NCBI GenBank assembly: GCA_020310875.1
Contig: CM035407.1
Location: 86,073,342 to 86,137,341, forward strand
DNA length: 64,000 bases
DNA from: Ceratopteris richardii
Taxonomy: Eukaryota > Streptophyta > Polypodiopsida > Polypodiales > Pteridaceae
Reading direction: 5' to 3'
Shown here: piece by piece, positions 55,721-64,000 of the stretch
Layout: every line of letters begins with the position of its first letter
Numbering within the stretch: position 1 is the stretch's first letter
Translations under genes and position numbers: made by a program
Notes under the pieces: generated by a model
The model's input: only the letters and a program-made list of their open reading frames with translations
What the model was told of the DNA's origin: nothing
Database searches by the model: none

Positions 55721-56553
55721 TGTAGACAAGAAGCAAAGCGAAGGCTCAAGTAGATATAGGTCAAGAATCAAGAATTAATGGATTGAACAAAGACAAAGAG
55801 ACATCTGAAGACAAGGCCACCACATATGCAGATACAAGGCAAAAAGAAAACCTCATAGGTACCAGTGATGCCATTGGACATGCATTCAGAAGGGCTCATG
55901 AGGAGGTTGATAAGCCCATTGGAGCCCATGCTCTTAAGGAATTAGAAGCTTCACGCCTACTCAAGTCCATGAAAAAGGAGGTTAGTATTTTTTATTTAAT
56001 AAAGATGGATGGGAAATTCAGGTCAAAACTCTTGCAGATAATTGATGAGGCTTCCACAACAAGTTTAGTGGCAAAGGCTGTTGTTATGCACAAGGAGAAA
56101 ATTGTAGGGGAAGCACCCCTCACAGATTACAAGAGCCCTCGGCTAACAATCTCTATCAAAGGTCATAAGTTTCAAGGAGTTATTGTGGATGGTGGTTCTT
56201 GCATTAACTTGATGCCTGAACATACCATGAAAAAGATTGGACTACATCCTTCAAGTCCTGCCAACTTCACTGTAACACTGGCAGACCAAAGTACAATCAG
56301 ACCTATGGGAGTAGTCCCTAACATTTGGATGGAAATACAAGGTAACACATTTGTCTTGGACTTCATAGTTATAAGATTACCAAATGTGCAGGGAGGGTAT
56401 CCTCTATTAATTGGAAGACCCTGGCTAAGGCATGCTAGTGTAATACATGATTGGGGCAAAGATACCATGTGGGTCCAACAGGAAGGTGCTGAATTAAGAC
56501 AATTATTATTCGAAGAAGGTCCCAATCAACAAGGATATACCAGCATGATGTGA
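55721..56553 (+). pseudogene. pol: G2 retropepsin
   Basis: Open frame 55783-56553 (first Met 55783) covering a charged linker, then 'FQGVIVDGGSCINLMPEHTM' with active site DGGS near residue 145, 'LADQSTIRPMGVVPNIWMEI', 'YPLLIGRPWLRHASVIHDW'. Intact as a domain; upstream linked to gag by other frames and downstream ends at TGA. Confidence 0.9.
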
Positions 56554-56931
56554 TAAGTTGGTATACACATAGATATGGACTATATAGACAATCAAGAAGG
56601 TAAGGAAGTGGATCTATATGATGAAGAAAATATGCTCGCATGGTTAGAAGCAGGGAATTCTTTCCCTTGCTTTGGAATTTTTCCATCTAACTCAGACAGA
56701 GAAGAAGGGTATTTAGAAAAAGAGGAGAAAATTCAAGTAGCTGGGCTGGGAGAGCCAGCAAAAGACCACAGAAGGGGAAAGAAATCTCCTCTATACAACC
56801 ATATAGAGGAAGCTATTTCTGGGGACTGCAACCAAAAGGAAGATTCAGAGTTAAAAGGTAAGAATAAGAATATAGAAGAGGATACATTACCACTTCATGA
56901 GATCCCTCCAGGATGGATTTAAGAGGAAGAA
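56554..56931 (+). pseudogene. G2 protease-RT linker
   Basis: Acidic, Lys/Glu-rich frame 56575-56922 ('DYIDNQEGKEVDLYDEENML') between TGA and TAA codons. No domain; similar acidic linkers precede RT in G1. Confidence 0.6.
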
Positions 56932-58157
56932 GTGCAACTAGACATCCAAGATGTTCCTGCTTATGATACCGAAGCTATGTGGGACAATGTAACTAAGGAT
57001 GCGACTCAGGAAGGACTTACAGATAGCATTATAAATAGGCATCCAGTGAAGAAGGTTCAATTGGGCAATGAGGATCAACCGTGTCCCATTTTACTAGCCA
57101 CATGGATAGGGAATCATCCGGAGGTGCTCTTAAAGGTAACATCTTTCATGAAGCCATTTGCAGACATCTTTGCTTGGCACTACAAGGATTTAGAAGGAGT
57201 ACCACCTAGTTATGGAGAGCACAGAATCCCTCTCATTGAAGGAGCAAAACCAATGAGAGGTAAGAGTTATAGACTGAATCCTAAATATGCTGAAGCTGTT
57301 TATTTGGAAATTCAGTTGAAATGGAGGATGCAAGAATTATCATCCCTGTAGAGCATTCAGAATGACTATCTCCTATGGTAATTGTTCCAAAGAAAAACAC
57401 TAACAAGATCAGAATCTATGTGGACTTTAGAGCATTGAACAAGGTCACCATCCCAGATGGATTTCCTATGCCATTTGCTGAACAAGTCATAGAAGAAGTA
57501 GCTGGGCATACACTTTACAACTTCATGGATGGATTTAGTGGATATAATCAAATATCCATCCACCCTGAGGATCGAGAGAAGACTGCATTCATTACACCTT
57601 GGGGAACTTATGTATATTTAAAGATGCCATTTGGACTAAGAAATGCCCCAGCTACGTTCAATCGAACAGTTAATCTCATTTTTGGACCATTACTCCTAGA
57701 ATCTCTCAAAATTTTCATGGATGATTTTTCATCCTTTTCAGGTACTCTTGCAGAGACTCCATTGGATTGTTTAGAAAAGCATCAATTATAGCAAGTTTTT
57801 AAGAGATGTAAAGAAACAAAGTTGAAATTGAACCCAAATAAATGCCATTTTCTGGTGACTGAAGGTACCCTCTTGGGACATGTAGTATCCTCCAAAGGTA
57901 TGGCACCTGACCTAGACAAAATTATAGCTATATTAAAGTTAGCTAGACCTAAATCTCCAAAAGAGATTCAAAGTTTTCTAGGACATACAAGGTACCACCG
58001 GAGGTTTATTAAGATGTATGCAGAAATAGCCCGGCCATTAGCTAGGCTTACAGGCAAGGAAGTACCTTTTAAATGGGAGGAAGAGGAGGAAAAAGCATAT
58101 CAAACATTAAGGTCAAGGTTAGTAGCTGCTCCCATTCTGATCACACTCGAGTGGTAA
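56932..58157 (+). pseudogene. pol: G2 reverse transcriptase
   Basis: 'DIFAWHYKDLEGVPPSYGEH', a stop and frameshift at 57350-57375, 'MVIVPKKNTNKIRIYVDFRA', motif A 'NFMDGFSGYNQISI', 'MPFGLRNAPATFNRTVN', catalytic 'KIFMDDFSSFSG' (FMDD), stop at 57789, then 'KLNPNKCHFLVTEGTLLGHV', 'RPKSPKEIQSFLGHTRYHRR' and 'FKWEEEEEKAYQTLRSRL', ending at TAA after 'ITLEW'. Catalytic residues survive but the frame is broken at least three times. Confidence 0.92.
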
Positions 58158-58560
58158 AAAAATTTTCATATACATGTAGATGCTAGTGCATATGCAGTGG
58201 GGGCAGTCTTGACTCAACATAGTGAAGAATACAAAGTGGACAGACCAATTCAATCTGCCAGTTGAATTTTGACCAAGCCTGAAAGGAATTATAGCACAAC
58301 AGAAGGGGAGGCCTTAGCCATGGTTTTTGTTGTCCAAAAGTTTCATCAATACTTGTTGGGAGTGAAATTTGTTATCATAACTGATCATCAACCACTCAAA
58401 TACTTACTGAACAAACCATAAGCTACTGGAAGGATATGGAGGTGGTTGCTGCTGTTCCAGGAATTTGATTTTTCTATAGTCCATAGACCAGGTAAAGAAA
58501 ATGTTATGGCGGACCACTTATCCAAGATCAACATGATGGATCAAGCAATTGGAGTAAATG
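58158..58560 (+). pseudogene. pol: G2 RNase H
   Basis: 'FHIHVDASAYAVGAVLTQ', TGA after 'PIQSAS', 'RNYSTTEGEALAMVFVVQKF', 'FVIITDHQPLKYLLNKP', a TAA, then 'QEFDFSIVHRPGKENVMADH'. Catalytic Asp, Glu and Asp are present. Two internal stops. Confidence 0.9.
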
Positions 58561-59870
58561 ATGATTTTCCAGATGCTAATCTGTTTGCGGTACAAGCTCA
58601 AGGTTGGTATGAGGACATCAAGAATTTTATTAAAGCTGGATTGTATCCAGAGAAGGCAAGTGCTGTGCAAAGGAAGAGACTGCTAATCAAAAGCAGACCT
58701 TTTACCTTCATTGAAGGAAAATTATATAGACAGGGAAAAGATAATAGGGTTAGGAAGTGCATGGAAGAAGAAGAAGTGAGGGAAGTTCTTAGATCTGCAC
58801 ATGAAGGAATAGGTGGTGGGCACCTTCCAGGACACATTATGAGTTAGAGGATCCTTGGTGCTGGCTTATGGTGGCCTACATTATCCAACGATGCAGAGGA
58901 ATGGGGAAACACGTGTGATGTTTGTCAAAGTTGTGGACCCAAGCCAAGAAAGCAGAGGCACAACCTCTCGATTATTTCCACTGCTTGGCAACCATTTGAG
59001 AAGTGGGGGCTAGATTTTGTCGGGCCCATCTACCCTCCATCGATTCCAAAAAGAGAGAAGTATCTATTGATCGCCACAGACTATGCAACAAAGTGGGCTG
59101 AAGCTATTGCTTCCCCTGATTGCACCGCTCAAACTATTGCTGATTTCATTTATAGTAGCATCATTTGTAGGTTTGCATGTCCACTTGAAATTTGTACAGA
59201 CCAAGGTACTCATTTTGTGAATAAGGTCCTACAAGAAATTTTTAACAGGTACAAAATTCTACATAGGACCTCTTGTGCCTATTATCCAAGAGCTAATGGA
59301 CAGGGAGAATCCACCAACAAGGTATTAATTTCCATGTTAAGGAAGGAATGTATGTTTCAACCCACTTACTGGGGCATTGCTTATCAAGGTACCCTATGGG
59401 CATACATGTTAGCTTACAAAGAGGCCACTAGATATTCTCCATTCCAACTGGTTTATGGGATATTGCCTATTGAAACCTTTGGATTTCTACATGGATCATC
59501 AAAAGTAGCTTTCATGCAGGGAAAGAAAGATTGTGGTGTCCCTCATAGGCTTGAAGCACTACATAAAGTGGAGGAGATACGTCTACATGCAGCAAAACAA
59601 TTGATAGAGACTCAGATGAAGAGCAAGGAGGCACATGATCGAAATCTATGAAACAACAACATACAACCAGGCATGTTAGTTCTTCTCCATAGACCTCAAA
59701 TCCAAACACAAGTTAGGGGAAAATGGCTTCCACACTAGGAAGGACCTTATTGAGTTAAAACAATGCTGAATTGGGGTGCTGTGGAGTTAGAGATGCTAAA
59801 AGGAGAGGCTCTGCCACTAGTCAATATATCAAGGTTCAAGGCCTATCATCAACACAATTGAAGAATTATG
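58561..59870 (+). pseudogene. pol: G2 integrase
   Basis: Zinc finger 'LRSAHEGIGGGHLPGHI', TAG at 58846, 'CDVCQSCGPKP'; 'WGLDFVGPIYPPS' (first Asp), 'IATDYATKWAEAIA', 'EICTDQGTHFVNK' (second Asp), 'GQGESTNKVLISML' (Glu), all in one frame 59067-59651 after the first Asp. Stop at 59649, then 'MLVLLHRPQIQTQVRGKW' and 'LVNISRFKAYHQHN'. No chromodomain. Confidence 0.92.
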
Positions 59871-59899
59871 GATCACCTAGAACTTGCAAAATCTGTCCA

Positions 59900-60342
59900 G
59901 GTTGTACATAGCCTTCTCATGTTATTTTTGCTTAAGTTTTAGTAGTTTTTATTTTTTTTCTTCATGCTTGTTCTTTGAATTTTTAGCAAATTTAGCAATC
60001 ATTTCATAGCCTTTGCATAAGCACAATTTTTGGAATTTTTTTTTGGAATTTTTAAAGCATATTTAGAATTTTTCTATCATTTTTTCATCCTTTGCAAATG
60101 TCATTTTCTTGCCAAATTGAAGGAATAAAGGAAGCTCTCTGTGGTTTTGAGTGAGGAAATTGGCATAGACCTGTAGGGAATTTTCTGAATTTTTTTTGAG
60201 ATTTTTTTGGAATATTTTTGCATTATTTAAATTTTTTTGAGATTTTTCTCCATTTTTTGGATATCCCCCCCCCCAAAAAAAAGGGCCCCATGGAATTCAT
60301 TTTTGAAAAAAAAGGGGGGAAGAAAAAAATTTGGAATAAAAA
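59900..60342 (+). other. T-rich DNA after G2
   Basis: Poly-T and 'GAATTTTT' repeats, C10 and G7 runs near 60267 and 60314. No coding. No LTR start recognised, so the end of G2 is unclear. Confidence 0.5.
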
Positions 60343-60346
60343 ACCC

Positions 60347-60422
<76 letters not shown>

Positions 60423-60485
60423 CCCCCCCGGCCCCCCTCCCCCCCTCTACCATCCCCCCCCCCCCCCCCCCCCTCCTCTTTTCTT
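60343..60485 (+). repeat. (CT)n and poly-C pyrimidine tract
   Basis: CT dinucleotide run 60347-60419 with one TT break, followed by C-rich blocks including 20 consecutive C (60454-60473). Arg-Glu and Ser-Leu ORFs across it are artefacts. Confidence 0.95.
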
Positions 60486-60486
60486 C

Positions 60487-60545
60487 TATATAAACGCCCC
60501 CCAAAAATCCTTTATTCCTACCGACGTTGAAGCATTTTTTCAGGT
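60487..60545 (+). promoter_or_regulatory. Candidate core promoter with TATA box and splice donor
   Basis: TATATAAA at 60487-60494 directly downstream of the pyrimidine tract, then TTTTTTCAG/GTAAGA at 60535-60549, a consensus plant 5' splice site 50 bases later. A possible acceptor is TGTTTTCTAG ending at 60833 (intron of about 290 bases) or TGTATTTTCAG near 60961. This is the layout of a plant gene or an LTR promoter with a leader intron; no transcript evidence. Confidence 0.45.
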
Positions 60546-61029
60546 AAGACTTTTTTTCTTATATTATTTTTGTTTATTTATTTTAATTTTCTTTTTTTTA
60601 TTTTAATTTTATTATTTTTTATTTATTTTAATTATTTCATTTTATTCATTTTATTTTATTTTCTACCCCCCTTCTTTTTTTTCTTTTCCTTTTTTTTTAT
60701 ATGTATATTTTACCTGTTTCGTTCCTCATCTTGTACTACTCTGATTTTCACAAATTTTGGGTCATTTTTAGGGTTTTTTGACATGCTCAATCTGATTTTT
60801 GGGTTCATTTGACCGGATTGTGATGTTTTCTAGGTGTTTTTCTCTATCCACTTCGGTGTTGACTTCATAGATATCTATCTTATATGCCCTGTTGGCCTTT
60901 CCCTCTTGTCCGCCTGCTCCCATAGTATTGCGGTCTTTAATAGTTGTCTCTGTATTTTCAGCACTCGCTTGTAGAACACATTCTTGCACTACATCCATGG
61001 CTTCTACAGCTCCCCAGTAGGCTTCATCC
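60546..61029 (+). other. T-rich stretch, possible leader intron, then short leader
   Basis: 60546-60720 is almost pure T with A (TTTTATTTTAATTTT words), typical of plant introns or low-complexity DNA. 60830-61029 is mixed sequence with stops; an ATG at 60998 opens only eight codons before TAG. Confidence 0.4.
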
Positions 61030-61764
61030 ATGGCCATCGAGGCGTACTCGGAGCTTCCACCTTCGGCTTTGGATTTAGCCACCATCCCTACTGAGGTAGG
61101 CCTTACCTTTCCTATGGCCCCGACCCACACCGCCCTTGTGGCAACCACCCCCACCTTCCCTGTTGTCCCCATCCACCCCGCGCATATGGCCCCCCCACCG
61201 TCTATCATCGCCACCTCGGTCCCTTCCGTTGCTCATGCCACATTCCCATGCCCTCATCCTCTTTTAGCCCCTCCCCACATCCATGGTAGCCACCCCTTTG
61301 TGGCATCCCTTCCCTGTTTCTGCCTCTCTAGATCCTCTCTATATAGCTCGGGGGCTCCCCCACTCGACCTCCACCTTCCCACTGCAGATCCGACACACTC
61401 CTCTGGTTCCACTGGTCATCCCGTACGCAGCTCGGATAGTCGTTCCACTTCTCCTGTTCCACGCCCACCATTGTCATCCATTGTTGATCATCGGGACTCA
61501 TCTTTGTCCCTCTCCATCCGCCTCCACTTAACCTTGCCACCGATATCGTTCATTGACCTACTCCCTGAGGGATGCCTTCGTCAGGCTGGTCTTTGGCGTC
61601 TAGCCTCCCTCTTATTATCCGAGCCTAAGGGTGTTGATATTTGCATAGCACTTCTTGATTTCCCGCACTTTCCATCTGGTTCACTGACCCCTGCAGTCAT
61701 CGCCGTGGGCATCAGTTCCAGCATCTCTTCGTATCGCGCCCCGCCCTTCCTCTACTCTGGGTAG
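61030..61764 (+). CDS. Proline-rich ORF, 244 aa, unknown
   Basis: ATG in CCATGG context. Residues 1-75 are Ala/Pro/Thr-rich ('PTHTALVATTPTFPVVPIHP'), 75-165 Ser/Pro/His-rich, 165-244 more globular ('LLPEGCLRQAGLWRLASLLL', 'GVDICIALLDFPHFPSG'). After the TAG at 61762 the same frame resumes for another stretch (61816-62193). The DNA is visibly C-rich compared with everything around it. The 'CLRQAGLWRLASL' part has a vague resemblance to 'YLRCRGLSNFAEL' of the G1 post-pol ORF, too weak to claim homology. Codon content is partly forced by C-richness, so coding status is uncertain. Confidence 0.35.
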   Translation: MAIEAYSELPPSALDLATIPTEVGLTFPMAPTHTALVATTPTFPVVPIHPAHMAPPPSIIATSVPSVAHATFPCPHPLLAPPHIHGSHPFVASLPCFCLSRSSLYSSGAPPLDLHLPTADPTHSSGSTGHPVRSSDSRSTSPVPRPPLSSIVDHRDSSLSLSIRLHLTLPPISFIDLLPEGCLRQAGLWRLASLLLSEPKGVDICIALLDFPHFPSGSLTPAVIAVGISSSISSYRAPPFLYSG

Positions 61765-62985
61765 TCTCGGGAGGAGACAATCACCTACTGTATATCGTTA
61801 TATGGCATTGATGCCATGCCTACCCCGTACCAGCTAGCCATCCTACATTCTTTCATTTTCTACTTCTTATTACATAGCCCATCCTCTGACATTCTGTTAC
61901 ATGACATCCATATTGTAGAGCCCCTATTCTGCTTTCTGCATGGCCGCCCTTATCCATATAGCTCACTTATGTTTCAGTCTTTCCTCCTTCATTCTCGTCG
62001 ATTCCATGATGCCCTCCACCGCGGAACGCGTTCATTCTCCATGTACTCTGCCTCGATATTGGCATGGCTCTTTCATCTTCCTAGTACACATTGCACCCAA
62101 CCCCATCATTGCCCCATCCCACTCTGCACACTCTATAGCCCATTCCCCTCGTCCACCTCCCCCACTAGCCGTCATATTGCCTACACCCCCTAGCTCCATT
62201 CCTCAGGAGTACACTCCCATCGCAGCCTCCACTCCACCACCTGCACAACGAGTACGTGCACGTTTGATGGATTCTTTTTTTATTAGTTGCTTACAGTCTC
62301 CTTCCCCTATTCCTCCCTCGTCCCTATAATCACATCCGCCGGCTGGGGCCGCTCAGCCTCTTCTCCGGCCATATCCATTGAGTGTGACTCCACCTCCCCT
62401 CACCACCACACACCTCCTACTTCTCCCACTTATCCCCAGCCTAGCTCGGCCTCCCCAACCTGCCTCGCCACCTTCCATCCCTAAGAGCCTCGTTGACAAT
62501 CCCCCCTTCCTAGGCCTTCTTCGTGATGAGGACCTCATCATGAGCGATGGAGTCGATGATGCACGTCTCTCTCTTGACTCTGTCTCTACGATAAGCTTTG
62601 ACGATCGAGCGTATTCGTGCTTTCGTGGTCGCATAGTGGCAGACGTCTCAGGCTACATTGTGGACCCTTCAGCAGGAGAGAGACAGGATCCGGGATGAGG
62701 CTGATTTGCGACTAGAGCTCTTTTGGAGATACGACAATGCGTATCATTGGGCATTTGTGATAGTCCTACATGTAGGCTGGTCCGTCAAGAGCGCGATCAC
62801 CTGTGCAAGTATAGGAGAAGGATTGCTGCTTGGACTGAGGAGGCCGCTTTCATTCCACCCACCTCCCCCGACTTACCTCTACCTCATTGTGATGCTCCAC
62901 CTATGGCAGGGTCTCCTTCTCTGATGGCACACCAGCCAAGCCCCGCTCCCTAGTATATTTCACCTAGGATCTCAGCGTTGCTGCT
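61765..62985 (+). pseudogene. Continuation of the C-rich coding-like region
   Basis: Pieces in alternating frames: 61816-62193, 61940-62329 (Pro-rich, 'SPRPPPPLAVILPTPPSSIP'), 62378-62698 ('LIMSDGVDDARLSLDSVSTI'), then charged 'LQQERDRIRDEADLRLELFW' and 'LVRQERDHLCKYRRRIAAWT' around 62660-62850, which look like a short coiled coil, ending 'LPHCDAPPMAGSP' and TAG near 62951. The order Pro-rich then coiled coil parallels the G1 post-pol ORF, so this may be the decayed post-pol ORF of element G5. Position just before an LTR-like sequence fits that. Confidence 0.35.
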
Positions 62986-63286
62986 TGTAGACACCTTTTG
63001 TCAGACATTGATCCACAGGGATCATTGGTCCACCAGGATCAGTTCACATTGATCCATAGGGATCAATCCATGTGTGTGACTCTCCTCCCATCCATATATA
63101 CCCTCTTGTACTCTAAAAATAGCAACGATATACTTTATAAATAGTAATGATCTGGAATAGTCTAGTGTGAACATGTGGCCATCATGCAACACTTATTCCC
63201 ATTACTACCAAAGCAGTTCCCATTACTACCAAAGTACCTTAGGGTATCCCCCGAGCTTGGGACCTTGGCTAGCTGGCCCTTGTCCC
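62986..63286 (+). repeat. LTR-like sequence G5 (3' LTR candidate, partial)
   Basis: Starts TGTAGACACC, a start common in plant Ty3 LTRs, and contains CATATATACCC (TATA) near 63091. Two dyads, TGATCC-ACAG-GGATCA (63009-63024) and TTGATCC-ATAG-GGATCAA (63049-63066), and a 21-bp tandem repeat TTCCCATTACTACCAAAG (63196 and 63217). Inner end and partner LTR not found. Confidence 0.45.
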
Positions 63287-64000
63287 TCATTTGTTAAAAG
63301 AAAATAAGTTGTATGTAAATCCAGAGAAGACTCAGTTATTTCTTCCGAAGATAGAGTATCTAAGGCATGTGATATTGGTCAATGGGGTTCAGATGGATTC
63401 CAAGAAGGTTTCAATTATATTAGCTTGGCCTACTCCTCAAGATGAGGGACAATTACGGTCATTTTTAGGACTTTCCAGTTTCTATCGGAAATTCATCTCT
63501 TCGTTTTCGTCGATAGCAGCACCTATGATGAACTTGCTTCAAGGCAATGTTCCTTTTGTGTGGAAGCAAGAGAAGCAAGATAGTTTTGATACTCTGAAAC
63601 AAGCTATTTTAGAGGCTCCTATACTCAAGTGGTTGATCCACAGAAACCCTTTGAGCTAGAGACAGATGCTAGTGGCATAGCCATAGGGGCAGTTTTGAGC
63701 CAAGATGGCAGACCAATAGCTTTTGAAAATAAGAAATTGACCAGTGCACAACACAACTGGCCAGTGCATGAACAGGAATTGTATGCGGTGGTGCATGCAC
63801 TAAGTCTGGCGACACTATCTTTATGGTGCAGACTTTAAGGTATACACAGATCACCATAGACTTAAGTATTTTTATAGCCAGCCAGATCTTCGAGGCAGAC
63901 ATGCTCGTTGGGCTAAGCTCATGCAGGAGTTTCACATGGAAATCCTGTATAGATGAGGTAAAGAAAATATAGTTGCTGATGCATTATCACGTATAATGTA
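63287..64000 (+). pseudogene. pol: G4 Ty3 reverse transcriptase end and RNase H, cut by window edge
   Basis: Begins abruptly 'LLKENKLYVNPEKTQLF', 'VQMDSKKVSIILAWPTPQ', 'QLRSFLGLSSFYRKFI', 'NVPFVWKQEKQDSFDTLKQA'. Frameshift near 63629-63655, then RNase H 'FELETDASGIAIGAVLSQDG', 'NWPVHEQELYAVVHAL', another shift near 63815, 'FKVYTDHHRLKYFYSQPDLR', a TGA near 63955 and 'KENIVADALSRIM'. The 'FYSQPDLRGRHARWAKLMQEF' type text is chromovirus-like and unlike G1 and G2. Upstream RT and gag are missing. Confidence 0.88.

Larger units (their letters stand above)
53146..59900 (+). mobile_element. Ty3-type LTR retrotransposon G2
   Basis: LTR candidate, primer site, gag, zinc knuckles, protease, RT, RNase H and integrase in Ty3 order on the plus strand. 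Many in-frame stops and several frameshifts. The integrase tail 'LVNISRFKAYHQHN' resembles the OTA type. No 3' LTR matching the 5' one was found; the right border is where protein homology ends. Confidence 0.88.

Noticed and set aside
60218..60530. Overlapping ORFs rich in Ser-Leu and Arg-Glu
   Set aside because: Products of the CT and poly-C tract.
60768..61214. Minus-strand 148-residue ORF (Gly/Ala/Glu-rich)
   Set aside because: Antisense to the start of the C-rich region; no motif, no promoter seen, probably a shadow.

Overview
The window looks like nuclear DNA of a land plant with a large, repeat-rich genome. Nearly every base that can be interpreted belongs to LTR retrotransposons, most broken and many inserted into one another. 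I see no convincing single-copy host gene, no rRNA operon, no functional tRNA gene and no CRISPR array. Plant origin is inferred from the Copia and Ty3 protein families, the tRNA-iMet-type primer sites (TGGTATCAGAGC), large non-coding LTR elements, and a 5S-rRNA-derived fragment. The plant lineage cannot be fixed from the sequence. Family names used here (G1-G5, F1-F5, L1) are my own labels.

Layout. 1-9602: minus-strand Ty3-type element G1 (LTR 8570-9602, gag, protease, RT, RNase H, integrase) with an intact extra 700-residue ORF after pol; its far LTR lies off the window. G1 is inserted in a minus-strand non-coding element, L1 copy 1 (9603-12696). 12697-13591: decayed unidentified DNA. 13592-30888 and 36467-36486: a stack of Copia elements, mostly family F1 (231-bp LTR), with F2 (14877-20455), F3 (22570-27402) carrying the complete small element F4 (24181-26831), then F5 (30889-36466), a 5.6-kb non-coding LTR element. 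L1 copy 2 (36487-about 39956) follows. 39957-42405: unidentified AT-rich DNA. 42406-49929: three F1 pieces in opposing orientations, including an imperfect inverted repeat with multi-kilobase arms. 49930-50867: nothing recognised. 50868-53020: decayed minus-strand Ty3 element G3. 53146-about 59900: related plus-strand Ty3 element G2, nearly complete but with many stops. 59900-62985: T-rich DNA, a pyrimidine tract with TATA box, and a C-rich proline-rich coding-like region, ended by an LTR-like sequence (62986 on, G5). 63287-64000: RT/RNase H fragment of another Ty3 element (G4), cut by the window edge.

Working together. Autonomous elements encode gag, protease, RT/RNase H and integrase. Non-coding elements L1 and F5, and gag-only F4, keep LTRs, primer site and polypurine tract and presumably borrowed those proteins. 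Nesting order can be read directly where target-site duplications survive: F4 into F3 (GATAT), F5 into F1-d (GATC core), L1 copy 2 into F1-d 20 bp further on, G1 into L1 copy 1, and an antisense F1 into F1 gag (GATGG, seen as two half junctions at 20506/20507 and 49287/49288). The best candidates for something little described are the intact post-pol ORF of G1 with a splice-acceptor-like site before it, the 5S-derived piece in F3, the tRNA-like pol III promoter inside an L1 LTR, and the C-rich region at 60-63 kb.
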